A stretch of 39,789 nucleotides of DNA, from contig JAHHGV010000063.1 of NCBI GenBank assembly GCA_019359695.1, positions 1 through 39,789 on the forward strand, written 5' to 3'. The translations under genes were made by a program, and so were the position numbers. Below, piece by piece: positions 16,710-25,800 of the stretch (position 1 is the first letter of the stretch; each line of letters starts with the position of its first letter). The DNA is from Brasilonema angustatum HA4187-MV1 (GTDB lineage Bacteria; Cyanobacteriota; Cyanobacteriia; Cyanobacteriales; Nostocaceae). The notes below the pieces were generated by a model that made no database searches, was not told where the DNA came from, and worked only from the letters and a program-made list of their open reading frames with translations.

Positions 16710-17282
16710 TCAGTCGCGTTTGGGCTCGTAATTAAGAACAACAATCCCGCAGTCAAATGATGTAGATTTTAATAATGTCAGATTTTGTTTGCTGTCAAGT
16801 TCTTTGAAAATTGTCATTCCGTTACCAATTGCAGTTGGATGTATAAATAAATGAAACTCGTCGATCAATCCTTGTTTGATTAGAGCCGATACAAAGGTCG
16901 CACCGCCATAAGCGATGATGTCTTTACCGTCTTGTTTTTTTAAGTTAGTGATTTCGTCAGCAAGGTTGCCTTTTGCTAAAACGGTATTGTCCCATTCTGA
17001 CTTGTCAAGCGTGTTGGTAAAAACAACTTTGTGTGTGTCTGTAAATTTCTTACCAGCTGTAAATTCTGGATCATCCGGATTTGCAGCCACACTAGCCCAG
17101 TAAGGAATGAACCCTTCGGCAAGTTTTCGTCCAAGGATAATGCAGTCAACAGGTTCAGTTATATCTTTAACATATTGTTTTGATTTGTCATCCCAATTCC
17201 ATACCATAAAGTCCATTTCGCCATTTAGCCCCGCAATATATCCGTCAACGGTCATTTGAACTTGAAGTTTTAATTTTCTCAT
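16710..17282 (-). CDS. Dihydrofolate-reductase-fold protein (RibD C-terminal type)
   Basis: This ~190-residue protein is of the RibD-C/DHFR-like reductase group. MRKLKLQVQMTVDGYIAG is the usual family start. CIILGRKLAEGFIPYW and DIIAYGGATFVSALIKQGLI mark the NAD(P)H-binding core, and DEFHLFIHPTAIGNGMTIFK the closing strands. Its substrate is unknown; such proteins are often annotated as deaminase/reductase without evidence. An in-frame ATG seven codons upstream (17303) has no ribosome site, whereas 17282 lies ~10 bases after AAAGGA. It is A/T-rich compared with its neighbours, and the sequence resembles Bacteroidota members, which hints at transfer. It may be the last gene of the YCII-SnoaL-VOC unit, now separated by repeat DNA. 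Confidence 0.85.
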   Translation of the reverse strand: MRKLKLQVQMTVDGYIAGLNGEMDFMVWNWDDKSKQYVKDITEPVDCIILGRKLAEGFIPYWASVAANPDDPEFTAGKKFTDTHKVVFTNTLDKSEWDNTVLAKGNLADEITNLKKQDGKDIIAYGGATFVSALIKQGLIDEFHLFIHPTAIGNGMTIFKELDSKQNLTLLKSTSFDCGIVVLNYEPKRD

Positions 17283-17303
17283 TGTCGTGTTTTCCTTTGT
17301 CAT

Positions 17304-17595
17304 AAAATTGTCTCAGTTTTAGTAATTTCAGCTTTAGGGAGATCCGTAAAAAAAAATCAAAGCGCCTGAGTCTTGAGCCTGCGGCACGGCTTCGCCCAAG
17401 CCGCGTGCGCAAAGCGCTCTGCAGAACGGACACGCTCTTGCAACGGCACTGCCCCTTGGGCAATCGCCAGCTTCAAAAACGATGGCTGAAACTCTTATTC
17501 TTTCGTCAACTTTCACTCATTTTTCGGCAAAGCCGAAAGTCGCTGACGGTTGAGTTCAAAAGAAATGCTTGCAGACATCTCCCAAGAATGATGGA
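17304..17595. repeat. Repeat-filled gap
   Basis: There is no gene here. Bases 17360-17470 hold dense palindromic repeats of the GCCTGCGGCACGGCTTCGCC and GCAAAGCGCTCTGC kind, scattered elsewhere in the window (39420-39580, and in shortened form at 27357-27381). Confidence 0.6.
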
Positions 17596-18006
17596 TCAAG
17601 CAGTCTTTTCACAGTTGACCATCCACGGAATGCCGAATTGGTCAACCAACATGCCAAACCGGAATGCCCAGAAGGTTTGCTCAAACGGCATCTTCACTTT
17701 TCCGTTTTCTGCCAAGGCATAAAAGACTCGCTCCGCTTTGACTGGGTCGTCAACGCTGATCTGCACGTAGAATCCTTGGGGTGTTTCAAAATATCCAGGC
17801 GGGCAGTCAGACCCCATCAAGAGGCGATCGCCCAAATCAAGGCAGGCATGCATAATTTTATCATGGCACTGAGCGGGCACATTCTCAGCTGAAGGCGCTT
17901 CAGAGTGGGGCAGCATCATAACGATTTTACCGCCGAGACATTGCTCATAGAACTTGAATGCTGCTTCACAATTGCCGTTGAACATGAGATAAGAATTGAT
18001 TTTCAT
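17596..18006 (-). CDS. VOC/PhnB-like protein
   Basis: This 136-residue protein is of the PhnB-like vicinal-oxygen-chelate (glyoxalase-fold) group. It begins MKINSYLMFNGNCEAAFKFY and has the typical LGDRLLMGSDCPP, GFYVQISVDDPVKAERVFYA and WAFRFGMLVDQFGIPWMVN blocks. AAGGAG stands seven bases before the ATG at 18006. The reaction is unknown; members of this group accompany ECF sigma factors and DGPF proteins in many bacteria. It lies 33 bases after the SnoaL-like gene in the same direction, so it is probably the third gene of one transcript. Confidence 0.9.
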   Translation of the reverse strand: MKINSYLMFNGNCEAAFKFYEQCLGGKIVMMLPHSEAPSAENVPAQCHDKIMHACLDLGDRLLMGSDCPPGYFETPQGFYVQISVDDPVKAERVFYALAENGKVKMPFEQTFWAFRFGMLVDQFGIPWMVNCEKTA

Positions 18007-18039
18007 GATGTGCTCCTTGGATTGGCTCAGTTGCTTGGG

Positions 18040-18483
18040 CTATGGGTTAAGCGTGAATGCGGCTTGAGAGGTGTGTGGATCAAATGGAATCGAGAGGTGC
18101 TCGTGTAGGATCTGCCAGTTGCCTTGATTTTTGTGGCAGACAGCGGTGACACGCATCCACGTCTGCATTGCTGGATGGTCTTCTGTTCCTGTGAAGCGAA
18201 ATAGCCAATGTGCAATTGCTAAGTCTTCACTGACAGTAATCTTGAGGTCTCGTGTTTCGATCTCAAAGGAGTTTGGGAAGCAAGGCAAACATTCTTCCCA
18301 GACTTGACGCCAAGCCACTTTCCCTTGGGTTTGGAACGGAGGTTTGACATCGAAGACGATGATCTCGGTGGCATAGCGGGACATGATTTGGTCAACATCC
18401 TTAGCACAGATGGCACGTTGTTGATCGGCGATCAATTGGCGAATCTGAACTTCATTGGATATTATTGTGCTTTCGGTTGTCAT
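18040..18483 (-). CDS. SnoaL-like/DUF4440 NTF2-fold protein
   Basis: This ~147-residue single-domain NTF2-fold protein includes VQIRQLIADQQRAICAKDVD, RYATEIIVFDVKPPFQTQGK and the C-terminal WMRVTAVCHKNQGNWQILHE. Such proteins bind small ligands or catalyse isomerase or hydrolase steps, but no catalytic assignment is possible here. The ATG at 18483 is chosen because GGAGAAA lies just upstream. An in-frame start at 18561 would overlap the end of the YCII gene and adds an atypical tail. It is the middle gene of the YCII-SnoaL-VOC group. Confidence 0.88.
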   Translation of the reverse strand: MTTESTIISNEVQIRQLIADQQRAICAKDVDQIMSRYATEIIVFDVKPPFQTQGKVAWRQVWEECLPCFPNSFEIETRDLKITVSEDLAIAHWLFRFTGTEDHPAMQTWMRVTAVCHKNQGNWQILHEHLSIPFDPHTSQAAFTLNP

Positions 18484-18538
18484 TGAAGTTTCTCCATTTG
18501 GTTTGAGGTTCAGTTTGGTTTGAAATTGAGCGCAAACC

Positions 18539-18895
18539 TTAATTCTCTGGTATGCCTGCAACTTCTATCACAGGGCGGATTTCGACAGTGCCGACCCGTG
18601 CTCCTGGAATCTGGGCAGCAATATTGATCGCCTCGTCAAGATCCTGGGCATTGATCAGGAAGAACCCACCCAATTGTTCGCGTGTTTCTGCAAACGGTCC
18701 GTCGGTCACCAGCGGTTTGCCGTTACGTACCCGGACACTGGTTGCAGTTGCTACAGAGTGGAGTGGGGCAGTCGCTAGATACTGTCCATTCGAGTTGAGT
18801 TGCTGTGCGAGCACAGCGGATTCTAAATAACAGTGCTCTCTCTCGGTTTCGCTCAGGGCATGTTCTTCCAGGTAAATCAGCAGCACATATTTCAT
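18539..18895 (-). CDS. DGPF/YCII-domain protein
   Basis: This 118-residue YCII-related protein has the signature DGPFAETREQLGGFFLIN (residues ~68-85) and the usual start MKYVLLIYLEE. GGAG is eight bases before the ATG at 18895; the frame is open further up to 18979, but that would run over the promoter region. DGPF proteins are the standard genomic partners of ECF42 sigma factors, and the divergent gene at 19084 is one. Their biochemical role is unknown. An ECF42-type promoter sits ~30 bases upstream of the ATG. It is first in the unit with SnoaL and VOC genes. Confidence 0.93.
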   Translation of the reverse strand: MKYVLLIYLEEHALSETEREHCYLESAVLAQQLNSNGQYLATAPLHSVATATSVRVRNGKPLVTDGPFAETREQLGGFFLINAQDLDEAINIAAQIPGARVGTVEIRPVIEVAGIPEN

Positions 18896-18924
18896 TGGGT
18901 TGTCTCCGTGGTTTCCCTTTTTTC

Positions 18925-18982
18925 GTAAGTCGAACAGCAATTGCTCAAATCGACACCTCGTCAGAAAATTTTTTATCATTAG
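18925..18982 (-). promoter_or_regulatory. ECF42-type promoter, repeat unit 1 (toward YCII gene)
   Basis: The minus strand reads TGTCGA (18955-18950), 17 bases, CGAC (18932-18929). This matches the ECF42 consensus as I recall it (TGTCGA, then CG[A/T]C). Transcription would start near 18922, giving a leader of about 27 bases. The 58-bp unit is repeated at 19016-19071. On the plus strand it also reads AGTCGA-17-CGAC. Confidence 0.72.
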
Positions 18983-19015
18983 ATACGTGGTTTACTTCCA
19001 TTGTTTCTTTTGTGA

Positions 19016-19071
19016 GTAAGTCGAACGGCAATCTCCCAAATCGACACTTCGCCAAAAATTTTTATTGTTAG
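19016..19071 (+). promoter_or_regulatory. ECF42-type promoter, repeat unit 2 (next to sigma gene)
   Basis: This is a direct repeat of unit 1 with a few substitutions. The minus strand carries TGTCGA (19046-19041), 17 bases, CGAC (19023-19020). The plus strand carries AGTCGA (19019-19024), 17 bases, CGAC (19042-19045), which could start a transcript ~33 bases before the sigma ATG. The strand that is used is not decided by sequence alone. Confidence 0.6.
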
Positions 19072-19083
19072 CTATGGTTCCAA

Positions 19084-20367
19084 ATGCACTCATCAGATGT
19101 AACCCAAGTTATTGACTCTGTTTATCGCGCTGAGTGGGGTCGGATCATCGCCATCCTGATCCGTCTGGTTGGGGATTTCGATGTAGCTGAAGAAACGGCA
19201 CAGGAAGCATTTACAGCCGCCTTTCATCAGTGGCAGTCCACGGGAGTTCCTGATCTGCCCCGTGCGTGGATTATCAAAACAGCCCGATACAAAGCCATTG
19301 ATCGCCTCCGCCGCCGGACGCGGCTGACGGAAAAACTGGAATGGTATGCGGCATCCGGGTTAATCCCAGCTAGCGAGGAGCCAACCTACGACACCGACGA
19401 AATTCCAGATGATCGGCTACGGCTGATCTTCACTTGCTGCCACCCGGCGCTAGCGATGGAGGCTCAAGTCGCTTTGACACTGCGGATGCTAGGCGGACTT
19501 GAAACTGATGAGATTGCACGGGCGTTTCTCGTGCCCACGGCGACAATGGCACAGCGGCTTGTACGTGCCAAGCGTAAGATTCGTGACGCGGGTATTCCTT
19601 ACAGAGTGCCGGATACAACTGATCTACCGATACGCTTGGAGGCGGTGCTGACGGTGATCTATCTCATTTTCAACGAAGGCTATGCGGCAACAACAGGTGA
19701 GACAATGGTCAGAGTTGACCTCTGTGCAGAAGCCATCCGGCTCGGTCGCCTTGTAAGGGCATTGATGACACCACAGCCGCCAGCAGAAGTGACTGCACTG
19801 GTGGCGCTTATGTTACTGCACGACTCACGACGCGATGCTCGCCTGGATGAGGCTGGTGATCTTGTTCTACTCGAAGATCAAGACCGTCGTCGCTGGAACT
19901 GGCGGCAAATCGCTGAAGCGCTACCGCTTGTTGAAGAAGCACTGCGCGGCGGAACTAGTCCTTTTGCCTTGCAAGCGGCGATCTCCGCATTACATTGTCA
20001 GGTGGTACGAGCGGAAGAAACCGACTGGGCACAGATCGTTCGGCTCTATGATGTGCTGGAACGTTTACAACCTTCGCCAATCGTGTCGCTAAATCGGGCG
20101 GTAGCGATCGCAATGGTAGACGGACATCAGGCGGCGCTTATACTGATCGATGGACTTACCACTGAACTCGATGGCTACCACCTGTTTCACGCCGCACGTG
20201 CCGATCTGCAGCGCCGCCTTGGAGACTCAGCGTCAGCCGCACAGAGCTACGCACGAGCGCTCGCGCTGGTCACCAACGACAGCGAACGCCGTTTCTTGGA
20301 GCGTCGGCTAAGCTCAGTTCAGCCTGCTAATTTTAGGTCAAGCGAGAGCAATCCTCCGGCAAGTTAG
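19084..20367 (+). CDS. ECF sigma factor, ECF42 type with C-terminal TPR-like extension
   Basis: This 427-residue protein has sigma region 2 at ~10-85 (AEETAQEAFTAAFHQWQSTG, PRAWIIKTARYKAIDRLRRR). Region 4 is at ~115-175 (DDRLRLIFTCCHPALAMEAQ, ATMAQRLVRAKRKIRDAGIP). A ~240-residue C-terminal helical domain follows (YLIFNEGYAATTGE, LNRAVAIAMVDG, DLQRRLGDSASAAQSYARAL), the TPR-like extension of the ECF42 group that is needed for activity in characterised members. No anti-sigma gene is nearby, as is normal for this group. It diverges from a DGPF gene across two ECF42-like promoter repeats. G+C is clearly higher than in the kinases nearby. The start at 19084 has only a weak ribosome site, but region 2 needs no longer N-terminus. 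Confidence 0.93.
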   Translation: MHSSDVTQVIDSVYRAEWGRIIAILIRLVGDFDVAEETAQEAFTAAFHQWQSTGVPDLPRAWIIKTARYKAIDRLRRRTRLTEKLEWYAASGLIPASEEPTYDTDEIPDDRLRLIFTCCHPALAMEAQVALTLRMLGGLETDEIARAFLVPTATMAQRLVRAKRKIRDAGIPYRVPDTTDLPIRLEAVLTVIYLIFNEGYAATTGETMVRVDLCAEAIRLGRLVRALMTPQPPAEVTALVALMLLHDSRRDARLDEAGDLVLLEDQDRRRWNWRQIAEALPLVEEALRGGTSPFALQAAISALHCQVVRAEETDWAQIVRLYDVLERLQPSPIVSLNRAVAIAMVDGHQAALILIDGLTTELDGYHLFHAARADLQRRLGDSASAAQSYARALALVTNDSERRFLERRLSSVQPANFRSSESNPPAS

Positions 20368-20396
20368 GTTGTATAACCGAGCGATCGCCTATAAAA

Positions 20397-22241
20397 CTAC
20401 TCAAGTACTTCCAGGTTTCGTACCGCGCCTTGATCCGCGCTAGTAGCTAGCATTGCATAAGCCTTGAGCGCTGCTGTCACCCGACGCTGCCGGGGCTGCG
20501 CGGGCTTCCAAGCATCTTTGCCCTTTGCTTCCATGGCAATACGACGGTTGGCTAATTCCTCCGTCGATAGATCCACATTGATACTGCGATTGGGGATGTC
20601 GATCAAGATCTGATCGCCGTCGCAAACCAGAGCAATGTTGCCGCCAGCCGCCGCCTCTGGAGAGGCATGACCAATCGAGAGGCCCGAAGTCCCGCCTGAG
20701 AAGCGTCCGTCGGTTAATAATGCACAAACCTTGCCCAGACCCTTGGATTTCAGGTAACTGGTCGGATAAAGCATTTCCTGCATGCCAGGTCCACCGCGTG
20801 GACCTTCATAGCGAATGATCACCACATCGCCCGCTTCCACTTCCGAATTGAGAATTCCTTTGACAGCAGCATCCTGACTTTCAAAAATACGTGCCCGACC
20901 TTCAAACACATGAATGCTTTCGTCTACGCCTGCTGTCTTAACAATACAACCGCGCTCAGCCAGGTTGCCGTATAGCACAGCCAGTCCGCCCTCGGAACTG
21001 TAAGCGTTTTCGACGCTGCGGATACAGCCGTTTTCCCGGTCCAGGTCGAGTGAGGGCCAACGGGTCGATTGACTGAAGGCTTGCTGAGTGGGAATACCCG
21101 CAGGACCAGCCTTGAAGAAGGTGTGGACGGCTTCGTCATCAGTTCGCATGATATCCCAGTGATCGAGTGCTTCTTTGAGCGTCTTGCTGTGAACCGTCGG
21201 CAAGTCCGTGTGGAGCAGTCCTGCACGGTCCAGCTCGCCGAGAATGCTGGGGATGCCGCCGGCACGGTGGACGTCCTCGATATGATACTTGGGTGTGTTA
21301 GGTGCTACCTTGCAGAATTGTGGAACCTGGCGCGAGAGGCGATCGATGTCAGTCAAGGTAAAGTTGACATCAGCTTCATGAGCTGCAGCCAGCAAGTGCA
21401 GAATGGTGTTGGTCGATCCGCCCATGGCGATGTCCAGCATCATGGCATTCTCAAACGCTTTGAAACTGGCGATAGAGCGTGGCAGTACCGATTCGTCGTC
21501 CTGCTCGTAGTAGCGGCGGGTAATGCTGACAATGGTTCGTGCGGCGTTGAGGAACAGATCCTTACGGTCGAAATGGGTTGCCAGGACGGTGCCATTGCCT
21601 GGTAAGGAGAGACCGATCGCCTCGGTGAGACAATTCATCGAGTTGGCGGTGAACATGCCAGAGCAGGAGCCACAGGTTGGGCACGCGGAACGCTCATATT
21701 CCTCGGCAACCTCGTCGCTGATACTGTCGTCCGCAGCAACCACCATGGCGTCCACCAAGTCCAGTTTATGCTCCGACAGCTTTGTCTTACCGGCTTCCAT
21801 GGGACCGCCGGAGACGAATACTGCGGGAATGTTGAGACGTAGGGCTGCCATCAACATACCGGGGGTGATCTTGTCACAGTTGGAAATGCAGACCAGGGCA
21901 TCGGCACAATGGGCGTTGACCATGTACTCGACCGAATCGGCGATGATCTCGCGTGAGGGCAGACTGTAAAGCATCCCGTCATGGCCCATAGCGATGCCAT
22001 CATCCACTGCGATGGTGTTGAATTCCTTAGCTACACCACCAGCAGCTTCAATTTCACGGCACACCAATTGGCCCAGATCCTTCAGGTGAACGTGGCCGGG
22101 TACGAATTGGGTAAAAGAGTTGGCGACGGCAATGATTGGCTTCTCGAAATCTGCTGTGTGCATTCCGGTGGCGCGCCAGAGCGCGCGGGCACCGGCCATA
22201 TTGCGTCCCTGGGTGGAGGTTTTGGATCGATAGGTCGGCAT
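20397..22241 (-). CDS. ilvD: Dihydroxy-acid dehydratase, long proteobacterial form
   Basis: This ~614-residue IlvD dehydrates 2,3-dihydroxy acids to 2-keto acids in valine, leucine and isoleucine synthesis. [20 protein letters not shown] is the family start, so 22241 (AGGA six bases upstream) is preferred to the ATG at 22298, which adds 19 atypical residues. Iron-sulfur and metal cysteines are in [13 protein letters not shown] and [20 protein letters not shown], and the C-terminal [15 protein letters not shown] and [16 protein letters not shown] are intact. The length and sequence resemble the ~616-residue enterobacterial enzyme rather than the ~560-residue form I associate with cyanobacteria. 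G+C is high. It is convergent with the sigma gene, 29 bases apart. I infer an acquired, possibly second, copy. Confidence 0.95.
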   Translation of the reverse strand: MPTYRSKTSTQGRNMAGARALWRATGMHTADFEKPIIAVANSFTQFVPGHVHLKDLGQLVCREIEAAGGVAKEFNTIAVDDGIAMGHDGMLYSLPSREIIADSVEYMVNAHCADALVCISNCDKITPGMLMAALRLNIPAVFVSGGPMEAGKTKLSEHKLDLVDAMVVAADDSISDEVAEEYERSACPTCGSCSGMFTANSMNCLTEAIGLSLPGNGTVLATHFDRKDLFLNAARTIVSITRRYYEQDDESVLPRSIASFKAFENAMMLDIAMGGSTNTILHLLAAAHEADVNFTLTDIDRLSRQVPQFCKVAPNTPKYHIEDVHRAGGIPSILGELDRAGLLHTDLPTVHSKTLKEALDHWDIMRTDDEAVHTFFKAGPAGIPTQQAFSQSTRWPSLDLDRENGCIRSVENAYSSEGGLAVLYGNLAERGCIVKTAGVDESIHVFEGRARIFESQDAAVKGILNSEVEAGDVVIIRYEGPRGGPGMQEMLYPTSYLKSKGLGKVCALLTDGRFSGGTSGLSIGHASPEAAAGGNIALVCDGDQILIDIPNRSINVDLSTEELANRRIAMEAKGKDAWKPAQPRQRRVTAALKAYAMLATSADQGAVRNLEVLE

Positions 22242-22379
22242 GGCGCATCCTATTCGTCTAGGGGTTTTTAATAGTCTAGACTTTATTGTGTTCCCCAAAG
22301 TAGTAGGTTGTGTCGCAAAAACTGCTCAGTGACAAACACTCTGTGTCGAAGGGCACTAAAAAAAGCCGAAACACTTGTA

Positions 22380-22500
22380 TAGGACTTACGCATGGAAACG
22401 AAAAATCAAGGGTTTGGGCAAGGGGTATAGGGGTATAGGGGTGTAGGTGTTCAAACCCTTATACCCTCCCATAACTCAGGGTCTGGTTGCGTAAGTCCTG
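22380..22500. mobile_element. MITE (AGGACTTACGCA family), second copy
   Basis: The ends are AGGACTTACGCA (22381) and TGCGTAAGTCCT (to 22499). A perfect 5-bp target duplication TTGTA lies at 22375-22379 and 22501-22505. It is 121 bp, shorter than the 4096 copy but with the same interior words (AAATCAAGGGTTT, GGGGTATAGGGG). The stretches 22242-22379 and 22506-22810 show no gene. Confidence 0.88.
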
Positions 22501-22810
22501 TTGTAGTTTAAGCAGTTTGCAAAGTTTGCAATTACTTGCGTAATTCGTGCCATTCATAGTGCTACAGCAGAAGGATTTTGTTGCCTCAAAAAGCTTTTCA
22601 TACCTCAGATAGATTTATAGAACATATCTTTGTGAAACTGTTTTAGATTCGTTATATTTTATACAAATTCTCTTTTTGCACAACTTGTAATTGAAGACCA
22701 GGGTTTTTTTTGCGTCATAATTTGGTATGCCTTTTGTGTAAAGAAGGCAATTGAAACTGATAGCGAGCAATAGCAAAGATAATTAATATAGATATTCTTG
22801 CCCCGCCACC

Positions 22811-25800
22811 ATGTCCACCGAACAGTTAACCAGAGAAAGCGATAATTTAGATTTAAAACAGCTCCTGAAAACGCTGGTAGCTGTTAAAAAAGGTGATTTT
22901 TCTGCCCGTATGCCAATAGACCAAACTGGTATGGCAGGAAAAATTGCCGATACGCTCAACGATATTATTGAACAAAATGAGCGGCTAACAACAGAACTAC
23001 AAAGGATTAGTCATGTTGTTGGTAAAGAGGGCAAAATTAGTGAACGCGCCTCTTTAGGAAATGTTCGTGGTTCTTGGTCAGTGTGTGTTGATTCTGTCAA
23101 CACCCTGGTGACAGATTTGGTTCAGCCGACAGAGGAAACGGCGCGTGTGATCCGGGCGGTGGCGAATGGTGACTTATCTCAAGCGATTGCACCAGAAATT
23201 GAAGGTAGACCCCTCAAGGGAGAATTTCTCCAAACTGCCCAAATGGTTAATACAATGGTGGATCAGTTGAATTCGTTTGCGAACGAGGTCACACGAGTTG
23301 CTAGAGAAGTTGGAACTGAAGGTAAGCTGGGAGTGAAAGCAGAAGTTCCTGGTGTAGCTGGAACTTGGAAGGACTTGACGGACAGTGTGAATTTAATGGC
23401 GGGAAACTTAACCGCACAAGTTCGTAATATCGCCGAAGTCACGACAGCGGTAGCAAACGGCAACCTCTCCAAAAAAATTACCGTTGATGTCAAAGGTGAA
23501 ATTTTGGAGTTGAAAAATACTATCAACACGATGGTGGATCAACTCAATTCCTTTGCGTCGGAAGTGACGCGGGTTGCGAGGGAAGTGGGAACCGAAGGTA
23601 AACTCGGTGTGCAAGCAGAAGTACGCGGCGTTGCTGGGATTTGGAAAGACTTAACCGACAACGTGAATTTGATGGCGGGTTCTTTAACCGCGCAGGTACG
23701 AAACATTGCGGAAGTGACGACGGCGATCGCCAACGGTGATCTCTCGAAGAAAATTACTGTTGATGTTAGAGGTGAAATTCTAGAACTCAAGAACACCATC
23801 AATATTATGGTGGATCAACTCAGTTCCTTTGCCGGAGAAGTGACGCGGGTTGCAAGGGAAGTTGGTGCAGAAGGAAAACTGGGCGTACAAGCAGAAGTTC
23901 CAGGTGTGGCTGGAACTTGGAAAGATTTGACCGACAGCGTCAACTTCATGGCAGGTTCCTTGACAGCGCAGGTACGGAATATTGCTGAAGTGACTACGGC
24001 GGTTGCAACTGGTGATCTCTCGAAGAAAATCACTGTTGATGTCAAAGGCGAAATTTTAGAACTGAAAAATACGATCAACACAATGGTGGATCAACTCAGT
24101 TCCTTTGCCAGCGAGGTGACACGAGTTGCCAGGGAAGTGGGAACTGAAGGTAAGCTGGGTGTACTAGCGGATGTCAAAGGTGGTGCTGGTACATGGAAGG
24201 ACTTGACCGACAGCGTGAATTTTATGGCGGGTTCCTTGACAGCGCAGGTACGGAATATTGCGGAAGTGACGACGGCGATCGCTAACGGTGACCTTTCTAA
24301 AAAAATCACTGTGGTGGTGAAAGGCGAAATTTTGGAGTTGAAAAACACTATTAATATTATGGTGGATCAACTCAACTCCTTTGCATCGGAAGTGACGCGG
24401 GTTGCAACAGAAGTGGGCAGTGAAGGTAAGCTGGGCGTGCAAGCAGATGTCAGAGGTGTTGCAGGCACTTGGAAAGATTTAACCGACAGTGTCAACTTCA
24501 TGGCGAGTTCCTTGACAGGGCAGGTGCGAAACATCGCTGAAGTCACCACGGCGGTAGCAACTGGTGACCTCTCCAAGAAAATCACTGTGCAGGTCAAAGG
24601 TGAAATTCTGGAGTTAAAAAACACCGTGAACACGATGGTGGATCAACTCAATTCCTTTGCGTCGGAAGTGACGCGGGTTGCGCGAGAGGTGGGAACCGAA
24701 GGTAAGCTGGGCGTGCAAGCTGAAGTACGAGGCGTTGCTGGCACTTGGAAGGATTTGACTGATAGTGTGAATTCGATGGCAGGTTCTTTAACTGCACAGG
24801 TGCGGAACATTGCCGAAGTCACTACAGCAGTAGCAACTGGTGACCTCTCCAAGAAAATTACTGTTGACGTTAAAGGTGAAATTCTGGAATTAAAAAACAC
24901 CATCAATACGATGGTGGATCAACTCAACTCCTTTGCATCGGAAGTGACGCGGGTTGCGCGGGAAGTGGGAACCGAAGGTAAGCTGGGTGTACAAGCTAAT
25001 GTCAGAGGTGTAGGAGGCACTTGGAAAGATTTGACCGACAACTTCAACTTGATGGCAGGTAACTTGACGGCACAAGTGCGGAATATTGCCGAAGTCACGA
25101 AGGCGGTGGCAAATGGTGACCTCTCGAAAAAAATCACTGTTGATGTTAGAGGAGAAATTTTGGAGTTGAAAAATACTATCAACACGATGGTGGATCAGCT
25201 TTCGTCTTTCGCCTCAGAGGTGACGCGAGTTGCGAGGGAAGTCGGCACTGAAGGGAAATTGGGCGGTCAAGCGCACGTTGTTGGGGTGGCAGGTACCTGG
25301 AAAGATTTGACCGATAATGTCAACTCGATGGCGGGTAACTTGACCGCACAAGTGCGGGGTATAGCCAAAGTTGTGACGGCGGTTGCTAATGGTAACTTGA
25401 AACAGAAACTCACACTAGATGCCAAGGGAGAAATTGAAACTTTGGCAGAAACGATTAATGAGATGATTGGTACTCTAGCGACGTTTGCCAACCAAGTCAC
25501 AACAGTCGCACGTGAGGTGGGGATTGAAGGTAAGTTGGGTGGACAAGCCAAAGTGCCGGGGGCTGCGGGAACTTGGAAAGATTTGACCGACAACGTGAAT
25601 GAACTGGCTGCTACCCTCACCACTCAATTACGGGCGATCGCCGAAGTCGCAACTGCTGTCACCAAAGGCGACTTAACGCGCTCAATTTCTGTGGAGGCGC
25701 AAGGTGAAGTCGCCATGCTGAAAGACTACATCAACCAAATGATTGCTAACCTGCGGGAGACAACCCAGAAAAACACTGAACAAGACTGGTTGAAAACTAA

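Noticed and set aside
16423-18550. A 17-base match (16423-16439 and 18534-18550) at the end of the YCII gene, read as a gene duplication
   Set aside because: The similarity does not extend beyond about 20 bases, and one such match is near chance level in 40 kb.
23263-25623. Series of 85-118-codon minus-strand frames spaced by 276 bases
   Set aside because: They are periodic shadows of the HAMP repeat array.
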